NCBI GenBank assembly: GCA_946811185.2
Contig: OX328097.1
Location: 8,688,252-8,752,251, forward strand
From: Hippopus hippopus
Taxonomy: Eukaryota; Mollusca; Bivalvia; Cardiida; Cardiidae
Reading direction: 5' to 3'
DNA length: 64,000 nt
The notes below the pieces were generated by a model. That model was not told the DNA's origin. It was given only the letters and a program-made list of their open reading frames with translations, and did not search any database. Positions 31,235 to 42,315 of the stretch are shown here, in pieces (the stretch's first letter is position 1; the number at the start of each line of letters is the position of its first letter). The position numbers were made by a program, and so were the translations under genes.

Positions 31235-31500
31235 AACTGTTTAGTATAGAATTCCGAGTTTCTTGGACCCAAAGTAAGAAGGCTTTTGAAAACATTGTGG
31301 TAAAAGGAAAAATGCTGGTCACTAGCATTTTCTCCTTTTTACACAATATTTTTTACCCTTTCAAAGACCAATCCCATATAGGTGACATTTAATTTGACAT
31401 TTTCCACTATCTATCAAGCGTTTCTATGACCAAAAGGAAGAAGGCCTCCGAGAACATTGTGGGAAAAGGAGAAAATGCTGGTGACCGAAATGTTTTTTTA
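31235..31500 (+). mobile_element. Family C element plus an adjacent truncated copy
   Basis: ACATTGTGGTAAAAGGAAAA / CATTTTCTCCTTTTTACACA hairpin, then a second ACATTGTGGGAAAAGGAGAA at about 31454 without its return arm. Confidence 0.68.
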
Positions 31501-31535
31501 CCTTAATAAGAACAATATCACCACATCAGTAAATG

Positions 31536-32045
31536 TATTTTATATAAATAGAGGATATTTGTTTCTTACGGTGAAAGATCGAAATTTATTTCATCGAGTG
31601 AACATCATCGGTAATATTTTCACGAGTGGCGCAGCCACGAGTGAAAATATTACCGATGATGTTCACTCGATGAAATAAATTTCGATCTTTCTCCGAAAAA
31701 AAAAAACAAATATTCTATTTATTTCATGCTTTTAACCCTTTCTGGGGGGAACACAATCAAAATCCAGTACAGTTCTTTTCGGTCATTTCCCGTGGCGTAC
31801 CCCATCCGCTTAGCAACGCATTACAATATTACGTCAAGCGCGAGAAATGTAAGGTAAATTACGCCATCTGGTTGTGAGGCACGCGCATGTTACCTAGGTA
31901 ACTAGTGTGCGGGAACAACTGTTTCCGCCTTCAATTGAAGAGTTAAAATCTAAAAATCGGTATTTTCACTGGTCGTAACCATGAAATATCGAAAAATATT
32001 TCAACCATATTTCTCGATAACCTACAGGAAAGCATGAAATAATCA
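31536..32045 (+). mobile_element. Family F palindrome-bearing element
   Basis: A ~120 bp near-perfect palindrome (about 31571-31690; GAAAGATCGAAATTTATTTC with its inverse, apex GAGTGGCGCAGCCACG). It is followed by ~350 bp (TCAAGCGCGAGAAATGTAAG, GTTACCTAGGTAACTAGTG, TTCAATTGAAGAGTTA) ending GAAAGCATGAAATAA. The inverted second copy is at 43048-43507. Confidence 0.85.
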
Positions 32046-32104
32046 AGTCTATTTTTTGGACGTCAGTTACAGAATCAATTGTGGACTATTTAGTTATTCA
32101 GGGT

Positions 32105-32290
32105 CTTTATTCACCAAAAATTCTGAATAACGTTTTCGGTCTTAATCGCCAGATTTTTTTTTTTATTTGAAAGTAACACAACTTCTGATTGGCTAAATAA
32201 AATGGTTTAGTCAATCAGTAGTTGTGTTACTTTTAAATTTAGAAAATCTTGGAGAATAAGACCAAGAATGGAACCAAGCTGTTTATTGAA
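32105..32290. mobile_element. Family G hairpin element
   Basis: GAAAGTAACACAACTTCTGA / CAGTAGTTGTGTTACTTTTA; the centre is CTGATTGGCTAAATAAAATG, giving inverted CCAAT/ATTGG boxes. Confidence 0.78.
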
Positions 32291-32369
32291 AGAATCAATA
32301 TTATTTAGTTAGAGGCCGGAATGTAAGTTGTTAGATATGTAACGCAGGACAGTCATCGACTTTTGTGTC

Positions 32370-32616
32370 TAGGAGACGACTCTAGTGTTCCCCCGACCAA
32401 TGAAGATTGGGGGAGGAGCACGAGAGGAGGTGTCTCCCTACATCATGGGGGTGTTTAAATTTAAGATATTAGTAGGAGCGATTCTAATGCATTCTGAAGC
32501 AGCCAGTGGCCTGGAAAGAAAACTGTGCGGGTAAAAGAAATTTCTGGAAAGCACTGATAGGTGCACTGGCCCAAGTGATATATCTGAAACAATGTCAATC
32601 TATCAATCGATCCATT

Positions 32617-32647
<31 letters not shown>

Positions 32648-32662
32648 TAATCAATCAATCAA
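32370..32662 (+). mobile_element. SINE-like element with (AATC)n tail
   Basis: The body (GCAGCCAGTGGCCTGGAAAG, AAGTGATATATCTGAAACAA) has S2-like middle and tail wording. It ends in an AATC/AATT tract at about 32596-32666. Its polymerase III boxes are not clear. Confidence 0.5.
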
Positions 32663-32939
32663 TCAATTCTTAAACATTAGACAGTTGATTACAAAGTCAA
32701 GGCTACGGCATGTTTCGCTTGAGTACAAATCGGTCTCGTGTCGATTTGTACTGTACACTAGATGTCCTTCAATGAACTCTGGGTTGCAAGTATTAACTGA
32801 GAAACAATAGGGAAAATAGGTAAATCGGATTGTATCAAAAGCACTTAGGGAGTCTGGGCTTTGTGGCTGTTGACGGTTGCATAGGCTTTCCGTTAATATG
32901 AAACACAGACAAATAGTTAAGGAGTCTTTCTTTTTATTT

Positions 32940-33143
32940 CTGTGATAAGTCTATGTGGATCCAAAAGTCCATCTTGTCCAACAACCGACTAAATCTTAAT
33001 GTAGAACGGTCCTTTAACATGTAGGAAATTGACCAATAGCAAAACGTTTCGGCACAGGTCAGCCTGCGCGGACTGCGCAGGCTGACCTGTGTCGATACTT
33101 TTTTGCAGATGTATTAAGCCCCCTTTTCACAGAGCATAGCCCG
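32940..33143 (-). mobile_element. Family B element, left-truncated
   Basis: TGTGGATCCAAAAGTCCATC, the core GTCAGCCTGCGCGGACTGCG, and CACAGAGCATAGCC. Confidence 0.8.
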
Positions 33144-33149
33144 TTTTAA

Positions 33150-34090
33150 TTTTGAACATACGCCAAGTTGAAGTACCATTTTTTCTTTTCCTTTTCATGT
33201 TCATTATTTGTTTATTTGTTACGTACTTAACATTTACAATGTTACCAATTCTGCTTAACGGATTGTTCGAATTTTTTTACCTTTTACCTTTGGCACTACA
33301 TTCTCAGATGTCTGGAGGACAACTGAACCGGCAAAATCTGACAACATTTCGGGCATGATCTGCAGCGCTGACGATCATATACGGAATATTCCGTAAGATG
33401 TCGGCGGGTAATATCAACAGCACTCGTCACAACTCGGCCGATTCCCTACCTACATCTAACCTCGTCCGTATGAAGGGGGGTTTCCATTTTGAAATACTAA
33501 AAAAATGTTAGTGGCCTGTTTAAACTTTCGGCTAATACATTAAAATCACATAGAAAACGTACAGGTGTTTGAATGCGATTTAGGATATACTGTTGTTTTA
33601 AATCTCATTTTTTTTTTAAATACAGTAACGCAACATAGATTTGGTCGTAAATTACTAAAACATGAGAGACCATAAGATATATGCTGTTGGATGGAACCAT
33701 TTACACTCGGCGACTTCACGAACGAGAATCCAAATTGTTAATATGTCATCAAAATGACATCTTTTCGATCACCCTTTCTACGAGAAAAACTGCATTTCTG
33801 CTGTATCATTCGGAATCTGGCTTCGAATGAGCCTCATGTTTGTAGGAAAAGGAATAAAGGGTTGCATGACATTCTCCGGTTTTTGATATTTGACACTGGA
33901 ACAGAAAAAATCGCGGTTCAACCGTTACACTCACCTTCGTATCGCCCGGTTTATGGTCCCCTGAAGTTCAACCGGATGTCCCCTGAATATTTTTCTTTTC
34001 ACAACACAGTGTTGTGATTCAGGAGACAAGCGACCGTTTGTTAAGTTTGTTTTTGGAGTCGGGCATGCCGACTTTTGGTATCCATTGTCA
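33150..34090. other. Stretch without a recognised gene
   Basis: Contains a dispersed-repeat fragment at about 33425-33470 (CGTCACAACTCGGCCGATTC), shared with 21005. No exon pairing with the SPEC3-like exon was found. Confidence 0.4.
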
Positions 34091-34091
34091 C

Positions 34092-34190
34092 GAAATAATG
34101 AACCCTTTATCAAACAGGCCCGTATGATTATGATCCATTGGGAAAATCTGTTTGAAAGCATTGTGGTAAAATGAAGAAATGCTGGTTGAA
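34092..34190 (+). mobile_element. Family C remnant
   Basis: AACCCTTTATCAAACAGGCC, then AAGCATTGTGGTAAAATGAA. Confidence 0.5.
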
Positions 34191-34211
34191 GAATTAAGAA
34201 TGTTCACTTAC

Positions 34212-34385
34212 TTGCTAGCGTTACCATATTCATTCCCCAAAGGATGCTCCAGACCCAGCCAACAATTACAATAAAGGTGATCATTTGGAGGAATGCTGAT
34301 AAGAGGTTTAGACAGAAGGCGTTTACCCGTGTGTCTATATTGGTTGGCGCGCCACATAGCACTGTGAAGGCGGAGAGCAAAGTGC
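34212..34385 (-). CDS. Exon of a SPEC3/Stum-family membrane protein
   Basis: On the minus strand a TTATTTTCAG acceptor is followed by 174 bases and a strong donor (A|GTAAGTG). The correct reading starts with the last two bases of a split codon and gives 57 codons: TLLSAFTVLCGAPTNIDTRV, then NAFCLNLLSAFLQMITFIVI, then VGWVWSILWGMNMVTLA. This has the pattern of SPEC3/Stum proteins: a 'GxGT.LSAF.VLCG' start, a cytoplasmic link, then a long hydrophobic helix ending VGW.WSI.WG. SPEC3 is a ciliary membrane protein of sea urchin and Stum acts in mechanosensory neurons of flies; the role here is inferred only. Both flanking exons (phase 1 on each side) are outside what I could identify. Confidence 0.72.
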
Positions 34386-34459
34386 CTGAAAATAAAAATT
34401 AACACGTTAGTGTACAAAAAAAGAATGATTTTTTTACGTTCCCGCCCCTTCCCATCCCT

Positions 34460-34915
34460 CATTCAGATGTTAGATGTGACACATAACACCAAAAGTGCGC
34501 CAAATAGCATTGAGAAGGCAGAGAGCAATGTGCCTGAAAATACAGATTAAACCATTAGTGTAAAAAAGATTTTTCTACGCCCCCGCCCCTTTTCACCCGT
34601 CCTGCAGATGCCAGATGTGACACATAACACCAAAGGTGTGCCATAGTACTGTGAAGGCGGAGAGCTACGTGCCTGAAAATAACAATAAGTTTACAAAAAA
34701 ATTATTTTCTACGCCTCCGCGCCTCCCCCTACCTCTCTCCTGCAGATGATGTGACACATAACACTGAAGGTTGAGAGCAACGTGCCTGAGAATACAAATT
34801 AATCCGTTAGTGTACAAAAGATGATTTTTCTACGCCCCCTCCCTTTTCTGCAGATAACGCGGCACATAACACTGAAGGTGGAGAGCAACGTGCCTGAAAA
34901 TGCAAATTAAACCAC
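34460..34915 (-). pseudogene. Four decayed tandem copies of the 5' half of the SPEC3-like exon
   Basis: Reading the minus strand, four spaced segments (about 34466-34545, 34609-34670, 34745-34792, 34857-34905) each start with a pyrimidine tract and CAG acceptor followed by GCACRT(T/A)G. They translate as TLLSAFSMLFG, T*LSAFTVLW, TLLSTFSVMCHI and TLLSTFSVMCRV. The similarity to the intact exon ends after 10-15 codons. The blocks are separated by C-rich spacers (TACGCCCCCGCCCC, CTGCAGAT). The array lies 5' of the intact exon in transcription order. It looks like serial duplication of an intron-exon boundary followed by decay; use as alternative or terminal exons is possible but not shown. Confidence 0.65.
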
Positions 34916-34959
34916 AAGTGCATTGATATGACCTTTTTTTTACGCCCCACCTCTTTGCA

Positions 34960-35045
34960 GATGATCGCCTTTTGGAAAAATTGTGGAGAAAGGAACAGTT
35001 CCTTATTACAAGCAATCGTTCCTTTTTTCACATAATATTCTCAAA
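34960..35045 (+). mobile_element. Family C-like hairpin
   Basis: AAATTGTGGAGAAAGGAACA, then TCGTTCCTTTTTTCACATAA; an apex variant of family C. Confidence 0.45.
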
Positions 35046-35079
35046 TTAAGAACTAAAATAAATGAAATAAATAAAATAA

Positions 35080-35122
<43 letters not shown>
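35080..35122 (+). repeat. (GATA)n microsatellite
   Basis: About ten uninterrupted TAGA units. Confidence 0.97.
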
Positions 35123-35124
<2 letters not shown>

Positions 35125-35316
35125 GTGAGAAAGCAGCTTGTGGCTTGGGAATACAATTGTGCGAAACACTGGTACAAACTAAAGAAAGAAAGTATGGATG
35201 GGTGCTCCGTCCGCCGAAAAATAACTGAAAACGACACTAAACAATACACAAACAAAACAAAGAAATCTGATCCATGCAGAACTACAATGCAGTTCATGGT
35301 AGAATTTATAATACGT

Positions 35317-37345
35317 GAGAATGATTCAATATTAGTTTTTTTTCATGAACATTGGCGAGTTCTGATTGGCTGAAAAAAATTTTCATAGCTCCATGAAAAA
35401 AAAAAGTTAGCAGTGCCGGAACTACTTTTGCAGTCAAAGTAATGTAAACATAAATATTGAAAAAAATATCCAACAGTAAATTCAAAGAGAGAGCTGAAAA
35501 CTCCTTGTCACTTTGCTGGGTTCTAACAATCTTATTTTCAACTTAGTTCTAGCGTATTGAACTTCTAATAATAAATCTACTAAACCTGCAAAATGTTCAA
35601 TACTATAATGACGTCACGAATTACATCATTTTTACCATAGGGGTCCGTAGTTTGACTCCTGTCACCCATAGACTAAAACAAGGGATTTAACTGTATGCAG
35701 CCCGTTACTCGCCCCCGATTACAAAAAAACAACGTATCTTTTCTACCCCATCAGTTATTCTCCTAATTTTTTCTACAGCTGAGAGCTAAAACATTTTTCT
35801 ACCAGAAAAACACAACTGTTTGTCAGTGGCTAATGCAGTTTGGCTGATACATTCGCTCGAACTTGTAAACTCGTTCAAAAATCTTCGCCATTGACACGGG
35901 TTCGTACATTCGACATTGACGTTCGCGCATATAAACCAATGAAATTTCTCGTTCCAAACAGTGTCACCGTACTGTCACGTGACAAAAAGGTGTGAGCAGC
36001 TGTACGTAATTTCATTGGTTGAATTCACGACTGTTAGTACATATCAACCGATGAAATTTCTCGTTCCAAACAATGTCACATGACAGAAGATGGCTGCAGC
36101 TGTTCGAAATAAGAACGTGGATCACAAATTCAACGAATTCTGAGGCGTTTCGTCGTTATTGAAGATAAAGACTATAGGTCAGTAGTATTTTTAAACATGT
36201 TTAAAGGGTGGGTGCCGCTAATGCTGCGTTTCATTGGATCTAAAGTGCATTTTATATCTTGAAAACGGATGTACGAACCCGTGTCAATGGCGCAGATTTT
36301 CGAGCGAGTTTACACGTTCGAGCGAATGTATCAGCCAGACTGCATTAGCCACAGACAAACAGTTGTGTTTTTCTGGTAGAAAAATGTTTTAGCTCTCAGC
36401 TGTAGAAAAAAATAGGAGAATAACTGATGGGGTAGAAAAGATACGTTGTTTTTTGTAACCGGGGGCGAGTAACGGGCTGCATACAGTTAAATCCCTTGTT
36501 TATAGTATATAGTCTATGGGTGCCAGGAATCAAACTACGGACCCCTATGATTTTTACGTCATGAACCAGCAGTTTTACCGCGCTATGTATTATGAATGAA
36601 ATGGACATTAAATAGATACGCAATGTTGGATTTACAAAAAAAAAAGCAGTTAGTATTATTTAAGTGCATATTTGTTGTCTGTGATATTGAATTATTAAGG
36701 AATGAAGAGAATTTTTTTTGTTTTCATGGAGGTATGAAAAAAAAAAACCTAATCACACTGAAAATTGAAAAAAAAAAAAAATTCTCTTCATTCCTTATAA
36801 TTCAATACCACAGACAACAAATATGCACTTAAATAATACTAACTGCTCTTTTTTCGTAAATCCAACATTGCGTATTTATTTACTTTCCTTTTCATTGATA
36901 TTTCATAGCGCGGTAAAACTGCTCCTTCATGACGTAAAAATGACGTAATTCATGACGTCATTATAGTATTGAACATTTGCAGATTGAGTGAATTTATTAT
37001 TAGAAGTTCAATACGCTAGAATAAGTTTAAAATAAGATTGTTTAAACCCAGCAGAGTAACAATGAGTTTTCAGCTCTCTCTCTTTGAATTTACTGTTGGA
37101 TTTTTTTTTTCAGTATTCAGAAAAATAAATTCAGCTAGCAATTTGAACTTCGGACTCGATATAAAATCAGAACGAAAAACATTATGAAATCTCGTATACA
37201 TGTTTGTTTATATTAGTTTGACTGCAAAAGTAGTTCCGGCACTGCTTAATTTTTTTTTCATGGAGTTATCAAAAAAAAAAAAAAAATTCAGCAAGTCAGA
37301 ACTCGCCAATGTTCATGAAAAAAACTAATATTGAATTATTAAGGA
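35317..37345. mobile_element. Two-kilobase foldback element with nested palindrome (family J)
   Basis: The left arm (about 35317-35920) and right arm (about 36268-37345) are inverted copies. ATGAACATTGGCGAGTTCTG at 35345 is answered by CAGAACTCGCCAATGTTCAT near 37298. ACGGGTTCGTACATTCG near 35897 is answered by GATGTACGAACCCGTG near 36268. The central ~350 bp carries a direct repeat, ATGAAATTTCTCGTTCCAAA (35939 and 36052). The right arm is longer because it holds a second inverted repeat. No coding capacity is seen. Confidence 0.87.
36595..36910. mobile_element. Palindromic element nested in the foldback's right arm
   Basis: GCAATGTTGGATTTAC, GTTAGTATTATTTAAGTGCA and AATTATTAAGGAATGAAGAG are returned in inverse order between 36779 and 36875. 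The centre is A-rich. A related piece (AAGGAATGAAGAGAAC to GTTCTCTTCATTCCTT) flanks the right end of the foldback at 37338-37436. Confidence 0.83.
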
Positions 37346-37659
37346 ATGAAGAGAACTTTTTTTGTTTTCATGGAGGTATGAAAAAAAAAAAACCTAATCA
37401 CACTGTATGAAACCGCGAAGTTCTCTTCATTCCTTAAATGATTCCCTGTGTTTAGTGTGAGATGGAGACATAATTCCAGTGAGCGCACACCAAAATAATT
37501 TATCTTTCTGAACTAGGCTATCGACTAACAATTATAACAATAATTGTTTCCTTTTTAAATGTTCAAGAAAAAAGACAAGGCATTAAATGTATCTCTTTGC
37601 TCAATGTAATGTTACAGGGATCCTGTAATTATAAAAGTGTGAAATGATTGAATTTTCGT

Positions 37660-37955
37660 TTAGTTATCGTCGCCACTGGTTGCCCATATGGGCGACGCCC
37701 CCTGAAGACTGTTAGTTTTGTTACGGGGGATAGTGCAAGATACAGGACGAAACTCATCCTAAGTTACCCGTGGTTCTTAAACATGCTCGGTGCACCGTCA
37801 AACGGGACCTCCGTTAACGTCTCATCCGATAGACTATTAGTAATTTTAGATGGCCAGCCGTGGGGTTCGAACCCACACTCTCAAAAGACCAAAGACTTGA
37901 TGTTTATAAGTCCTACGCTCTTCCACTTAAGCTATACAGGCTGGTCTAACCTTTA
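37660..37955 (-). mobile_element. tRNA-derived SINE with class II-like tRNA head (family S4)
   Basis: Reverse-complemented, the head has a perfect T arm (GTGGGTTCGAACCCCAC), a D-arm-like TAGCTTAAGTGGAAGAGC and a CCAGCC/GGCTGG acceptor. The anticodon loop is too long, so it is not a functional tRNA. The body has the conserved-looking CGGATGAGACGTTAACGGAG and GGTGCACCGAGCATG segments. Confidence 0.72.
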
Positions 37956-37964
37956 GGTCTACGG

Positions 37965-38170
37965 CCCCTAACTCTCATATTAAAAGACGGTAGCTGCCGA
38001 GATTGGTCGAATAGCCTTTACGAAAACGTCGATGTTACACGATATTTACCGATGAGTTAGTGAATCTCCGGCCCCTAACTCTCATATTAAAAGACGGAAG
38101 CTGTCGAGATTGGCCGAATAGCCTCTACGAAAACGTCGATGTTTACCGATGAGTTAGGGGCCGTAGACCT
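37965..38170 (+). repeat. Tandem duplication of ~105 bp
   Basis: GGCCCCTAACTCTCATATTA, GCTGCCGAGATTGG and CCTTTACGAAAACGTCGATG occur at about 37966 and again from 38071. Each unit ends GATGAGTTAG. Confidence 0.9.
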
Positions 38171-38272
38171 TAATGCGGCAGTTATGTGAACTTTAAAGAA
38201 ACACTCTAACATTTTGTCTTAGCCTATCTCTTTTATATTGCAGGTAAGTAATTATGCTGGCAACAACATTAT

Positions 38273-38540
38273 ATAAGCCATGCTTTGTGAAAAGGGGGCC
38301 TGATGCACCTGTAAAAAGTATCGACTTAGATCAGCCCGTCCAGTCCGCGCAGGCTGCCTTGTGTTGAAACTTTTTGCTTTCGGTAAATTTTCTGCATGTC
38401 CAAGGGACCATTCTATCTCATAATTCAGTTGGTTGTCAGACAAAATGGATTTTATGGATCCATAATTATGTGATGACTTGCTCGGTATAATGCATCACGG
38501 ATACACTATACCCCGTTTTTACCAGAACAAGGCTCATATA
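38273..38540 (+). mobile_element. Family B element, full length
   Basis: AAGCCATGCTTTGTGAAAAG, the core ATCAGCCCGTCCAGTCCGCG, and CCAGAACAAGGCTCAT. Confidence 0.85.
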
Positions 38541-38749
38541 TCTTATAAAAAGCACGTGTATACATTCGTCCTTTCTCCACAGACACATAGCGATCGCAAA
38601 ATAAAAAGGCGTTTGCACTATTTATCTAGATGGCTAAAAATAGTACCTGGGCAATAAAAACACTTGCCAAGAGGAAGATCTTGTAATGCAAATGTCACAG
38701 TGTTTCGAGATATCGAATAGATAGTAGACATAGTCTCATGCAAATATGG

Positions 38750-39010
38750 GGGTTGCTCTGGCAAAAGGGGGCTTAATGCATCTCCGTGATGCATTGTACC
38801 AGGCAAGTCATCACATAGTAATGGATCCATAATAGCCATTTTGTCTATCAACCGACTAGGTCTGGAGGTAGAATGGTAATTTAACATGCAGAAAATTGAC
38901 ATACAGCAAAAAATCATCTACCCATGTCAGCCTAAGCGGACTGCGCAGGTTGACATGGGTCGATAGTTTTTGCAGATGCATTAAGCCCCCTTTTCACAGA
39001 GTATGGCTCA
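38750..39010 (-). mobile_element. Family B element, full length
   Basis: GGTTGCTCTGGCAAAAGGGG, the core GTCAGCCTAAGCGGACTGCG, and CACAGAGTATGGCTCAT. Confidence 0.85.
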
Positions 39011-39049
39011 TACATCTATATTTTTGGTTGAAATTTTTTTTCCTTCTAC

Positions 39050-39360
39050 AAAACAATGCCATGGTTTAACATCCTTTGGAAAGAAGGCTTTTGAAAACAT
39101 TTTGGAAAAAGGAGATAAATGCTGGCGGTCATGTTTTTCAACCCTTTACCAAATAATCCCGTGTTTAAACAACTCTTTGGGAAGAAGGCTTCTGAAAATA
39201 TTGTGGTTAAAGGAGAAAATGCTGGAAACTAGCATTTTCTTCTTTTCCCACAAACGTTTTCTATCCTTTAAAGGAAAATCCATCATTTGAACTTAATAAG
39301 ATATGTTGTCTGCAAAATGCTTTGAAAATGGAACAGTCTAATATTTTTTCGTTTGTGAGG
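39050..39360 (+). mobile_element. Family C elements, two overlapping
   Basis: AACATTTTGGAAAAAGGAGA (about 39096), then AACCCTTTACCAAATAATCC and ATTGTGGTTAAAGGAGAAAA / GCATTTTCTTCTTTTCCCAC. Confidence 0.72.
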
Positions 39361-39884
39361 AGTCCAGTCAGGCCTTATTCTGCAGTATTAAAACTGTGTT
39401 CGAACCAGAAACCGACAGGATGTTTGACGGTCAACAAAAAATGCACTGGAGCTGTGAACGGTAGACCTCCAGTGCCCGGACATTTGCCGAAAGACTAAGC
39501 GACTGGTACACCTTTTGTTTTTTCAAATTGGTTTATTGTATATATATATCGTAACGTTATCGCAGTAGAAAGCATTTAGAAAGGAATAATTATTCAGTAT
39601 AAGAAACAGTTCCTTTTCCAACCATGTTTTTTTTTTTCATATACTAGTCTTTCGTATTCAAATGTATCCAAGCATCCGTGGAATGCAATGTATGTTTTAA
39701 CGGGTAAAAATCACGACGGTTTTGATATTGGCTTATCCGTTAAGTTAATATATGCACAATATACGAAAAAGTCATTTTCAGTTCTAAGGAAAGACACCCA
39801 GATATTTTCATCATTCTAATTATCTTTTTGTATTGTTTGAAAATTGAAAACTGGTTTGAATTTTAATCATTCAGGACAGCCTTG

Positions 39885-39960
39885 GCAAGAGAGTGTAGAT
39901 CAAAGATTAGACTGTACATTCTGTGCAGTCTGGTCTTGGACAACACTTTCTGCAAAATCA
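39885..39960. mobile_element. Family A hairpin
   Basis: AGTGTAGATCAAAGATTAGA / GTGCAGTCTGGTCTTGGACA. Confidence 0.75.
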
Positions 39961-40314
39961 GAGTGTCATTAACAAAGTAAACGGTGAATTTCTATCAGCC
40001 CCCCTCCCAGAATAAATCACGTGTAATGTTTACATTATTAACAGTGAAGGTCTCATTAACACAGACATTTTCTTTTCCTCTTCTTACCTCAAACAACCTC
40101 TTGAAAACATTGTGGCAAGAGAAAAAAAAACTCATAAGGATTCAATCGCTCCTTTTTTTCCACAACCCCTGACACTTATTGAAGATTTATTTATGTTAGG
40201 TAGACACATATTTCACAAAGTTGTTCCTTAAGCTTTCTGCTGCAAAATTCTTTCAGAAAATGGGTTGAAAAAAAAAAAAGAAGAATCTTACATCCTTCTT
40301 ATCATCGATATTAG

Positions 40315-40570
40315 AACCATGCTGTGTGAAAAGGGTGTTTAATGCATCTGCAAAAAGTTTCGACTCTGGTCAGCCTGCGCAGTCCGCGCAGGCTCACCTG
40401 AGTCGAAACTTTTTGCTTTTGGTAAATTTTCCATCTGTCCAAGGTCCATTCTATCTCAGGATTCAGCCGGTTGTTACACGAAATCGGATGCATAATTATG
40501 TGATGAATTGCTTGGTAAAGTGTATCACGGACGTTCATTAAACCACCTTTTGCCAGAACATGGCTCATTT
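40315..40570 (+). mobile_element. Family B element, full length
   Basis: GAACCATGCTGTGTGAAAAG, the core GTCAGCCTGCGCAGTCCGCG, and CCAGAACATGGCTCATT. Confidence 0.86.
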
Positions 40571-40831
40571 AATGATATCTAGGGTAGACCGAATGGCACA
40601 TGATAAACAGAAATAGGCTAAATCTATAGCCATAGTGAGGTCCACCATTTGCCATAATGCTTTCCATGTTACTGTACACCGGCGGTGTAAAATATTTGCT
40701 CCAGCAGTATTAAGAGTAAATGAATACATGGATAATTGAAAGCAGAAAATAAGTTCTAGTAACACAAATTGTTTTTATTAGGGCCAAAAATTCCAGGGGA
40801 AAAATGTCAGTATAGAGAACAAGGGCCGGTA

Positions 40832-40975
40832 TTCATCAACCATTCTCAAGAACATTCTTAGTCTTATCCTCAAGAAATTTCTAAATTTGAAAGTGACATA
40901 ACTTCTGATTGGCTAAACCAAATGGTTTAGCCAATCAGGAGTTTTGTTACTTTCTAAATCCGAAGTTAGATTTTG
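40832..40975. mobile_element. Family G hairpin element
   Basis: TTGAAAGTGACATAACTTCT / AGGAGTTTTGTTACTTTCTA; the centre ATTGGCTAAACCAAATGGTT is self-complementary. Confidence 0.8.
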
Positions 40976-41299
40976 AATGAAATAAAGAATTGCTGTTGAA
41001 TTCAAACCATGGCCTTTCTCTTTTCTTCCTTTGCCCCACAACCTGAGTCTTGCGACCTGTAATTGCCTTTCCAAAAGGGGTAGATCGAGATCAGTTCGCA
41101 CCTTTGCGCAGTCGTAATTCCATTCTACTCATCATCGATAACAGTTAACTTACCAATTTTTGACGTCTGTACCAAAGAATCCTGTGCTTATACAAACACG
41201 GGGAAGAAGGCATTTAAAAACAATGTGAGAGAAGGAAAAGATGCTGGTCATAGACAAAGGCTCATATGCTCTAGCCAATCAGAAAATGCGTTTGTATGA

Positions 41300-41940
41300 A
41301 AAGTATGGTGGCATATTTCTGCCACGAGATACGGGATAGCTATCATGATAATTTTAGAAAACTATAGTGATAAATTAAAGTTTCCTGGAAATTTTATCGA
41401 GATTGTGAAAAGTTTCCTGAAAAAAAATTATCACGATAAACTTAATGCTTTAGCGCAAAATTTCTCAATCGTGTACGAAGCTGACATTCGAGATAAAATT
41501 ATCGTGATAGTTCTATCTGTTTCTCGATATCTATAAATAGAAAATTTATCATTTGGTTGAACTTGGTCGTTTTGGACTTCACAAGATTGCAGTTAGTAAA
41601 AATTCGAATCATTTACAATTGTAGCTTAATTGGTAAATTTTGACAAGACTCGAAATGAACAGAAATCTGTAAAATCACAAAGACGACTCGACATGCCTCC
41701 CACGAACAACTTTAAAACCATTCAGTGAAAAGTTGAATTCATAAGGGGGTTATGTCAGCTATGGGCACGAAAGCAAATAAAATCATGATAACAGTTAGAA
41801 TTATCGCGATATTTCTATCGTGAAAATTTTTATTATCTAGTTAATATTTTCAGAAACTTTGTTTTATCACTATAGTTCTCTTAAATTATTGCAATAGCTA
41901 TCTCGTATCTCGCGACAGAAATATGCCACCATAGAAAAAT
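41300..41940. mobile_element. Inverted-repeat element with ~90 bp arms (family K)
   Basis: TATGGTGGCATATTTCTGCC, CACGAGATACGGGATAGCTA and ATAGTGATAAA on the left return as TTTATCACTATAGTTCTC, AGCTATCTCGTATCTCGCGA and CAGAAATATGCCACCATA on the right (41850-41935). The interior has further TTATCGTGATA/TATCACGATAA motifs. No coding frame of note. Confidence 0.78.
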
Positions 41941-42211
41941 ACAGAAAAAAAACCTTCAAAATACAAAAGCCCTTCAGAAGAATAAGATGCAGTTTGGGAC
42001 ACCTGGTGAATACTGGCCCTGTGCCAGTAAGACAGCCACCCTACAAAGAGTACAAGTGCTGAGTTTTACGACTTTCCTTCAGATTTGATGAAATAAATCG
42101 TCTCGTGCGATAACAAGGCTAGATTTGAAATTCGAAACTAATGTTAAATTTTTTAACTCTTTACCAGGCGACAGCATTTTAGGTTTATCCCAATTACGAC
42201 CCAGATGACGA

Positions 42212-42315
42212 GCAATACAATACAATACAATACAGTACACTATAGTACGGTGCAGTGCAGTGAAGTGCAATGCAGTACAATACAATACAAAACGATACAA
42301 AACAAAACAATGAAC
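42212..42315 (+). repeat. AATAC-type pentanucleotide tract
   Basis: Runs of ACAAT/ACAGT-type pentamers (GCAATACAATACAATACAAT, then CAATACAATACAAAACGATA) sit inside the family C copy. Confidence 0.88.

Noticed and set aside
34208..34462. 84-codon minus-strand frame starting MRDGKGRER
   Set aside because: It is a different reading frame over the SPEC3-like exon; the membrane-protein frame between the splice sites is the meaningful one.
37855..37945. Possible class II tRNA gene on the minus strand
   Set aside because: The T arm and acceptor stem pair well, but the anticodon loop is too long and a SINE body follows.
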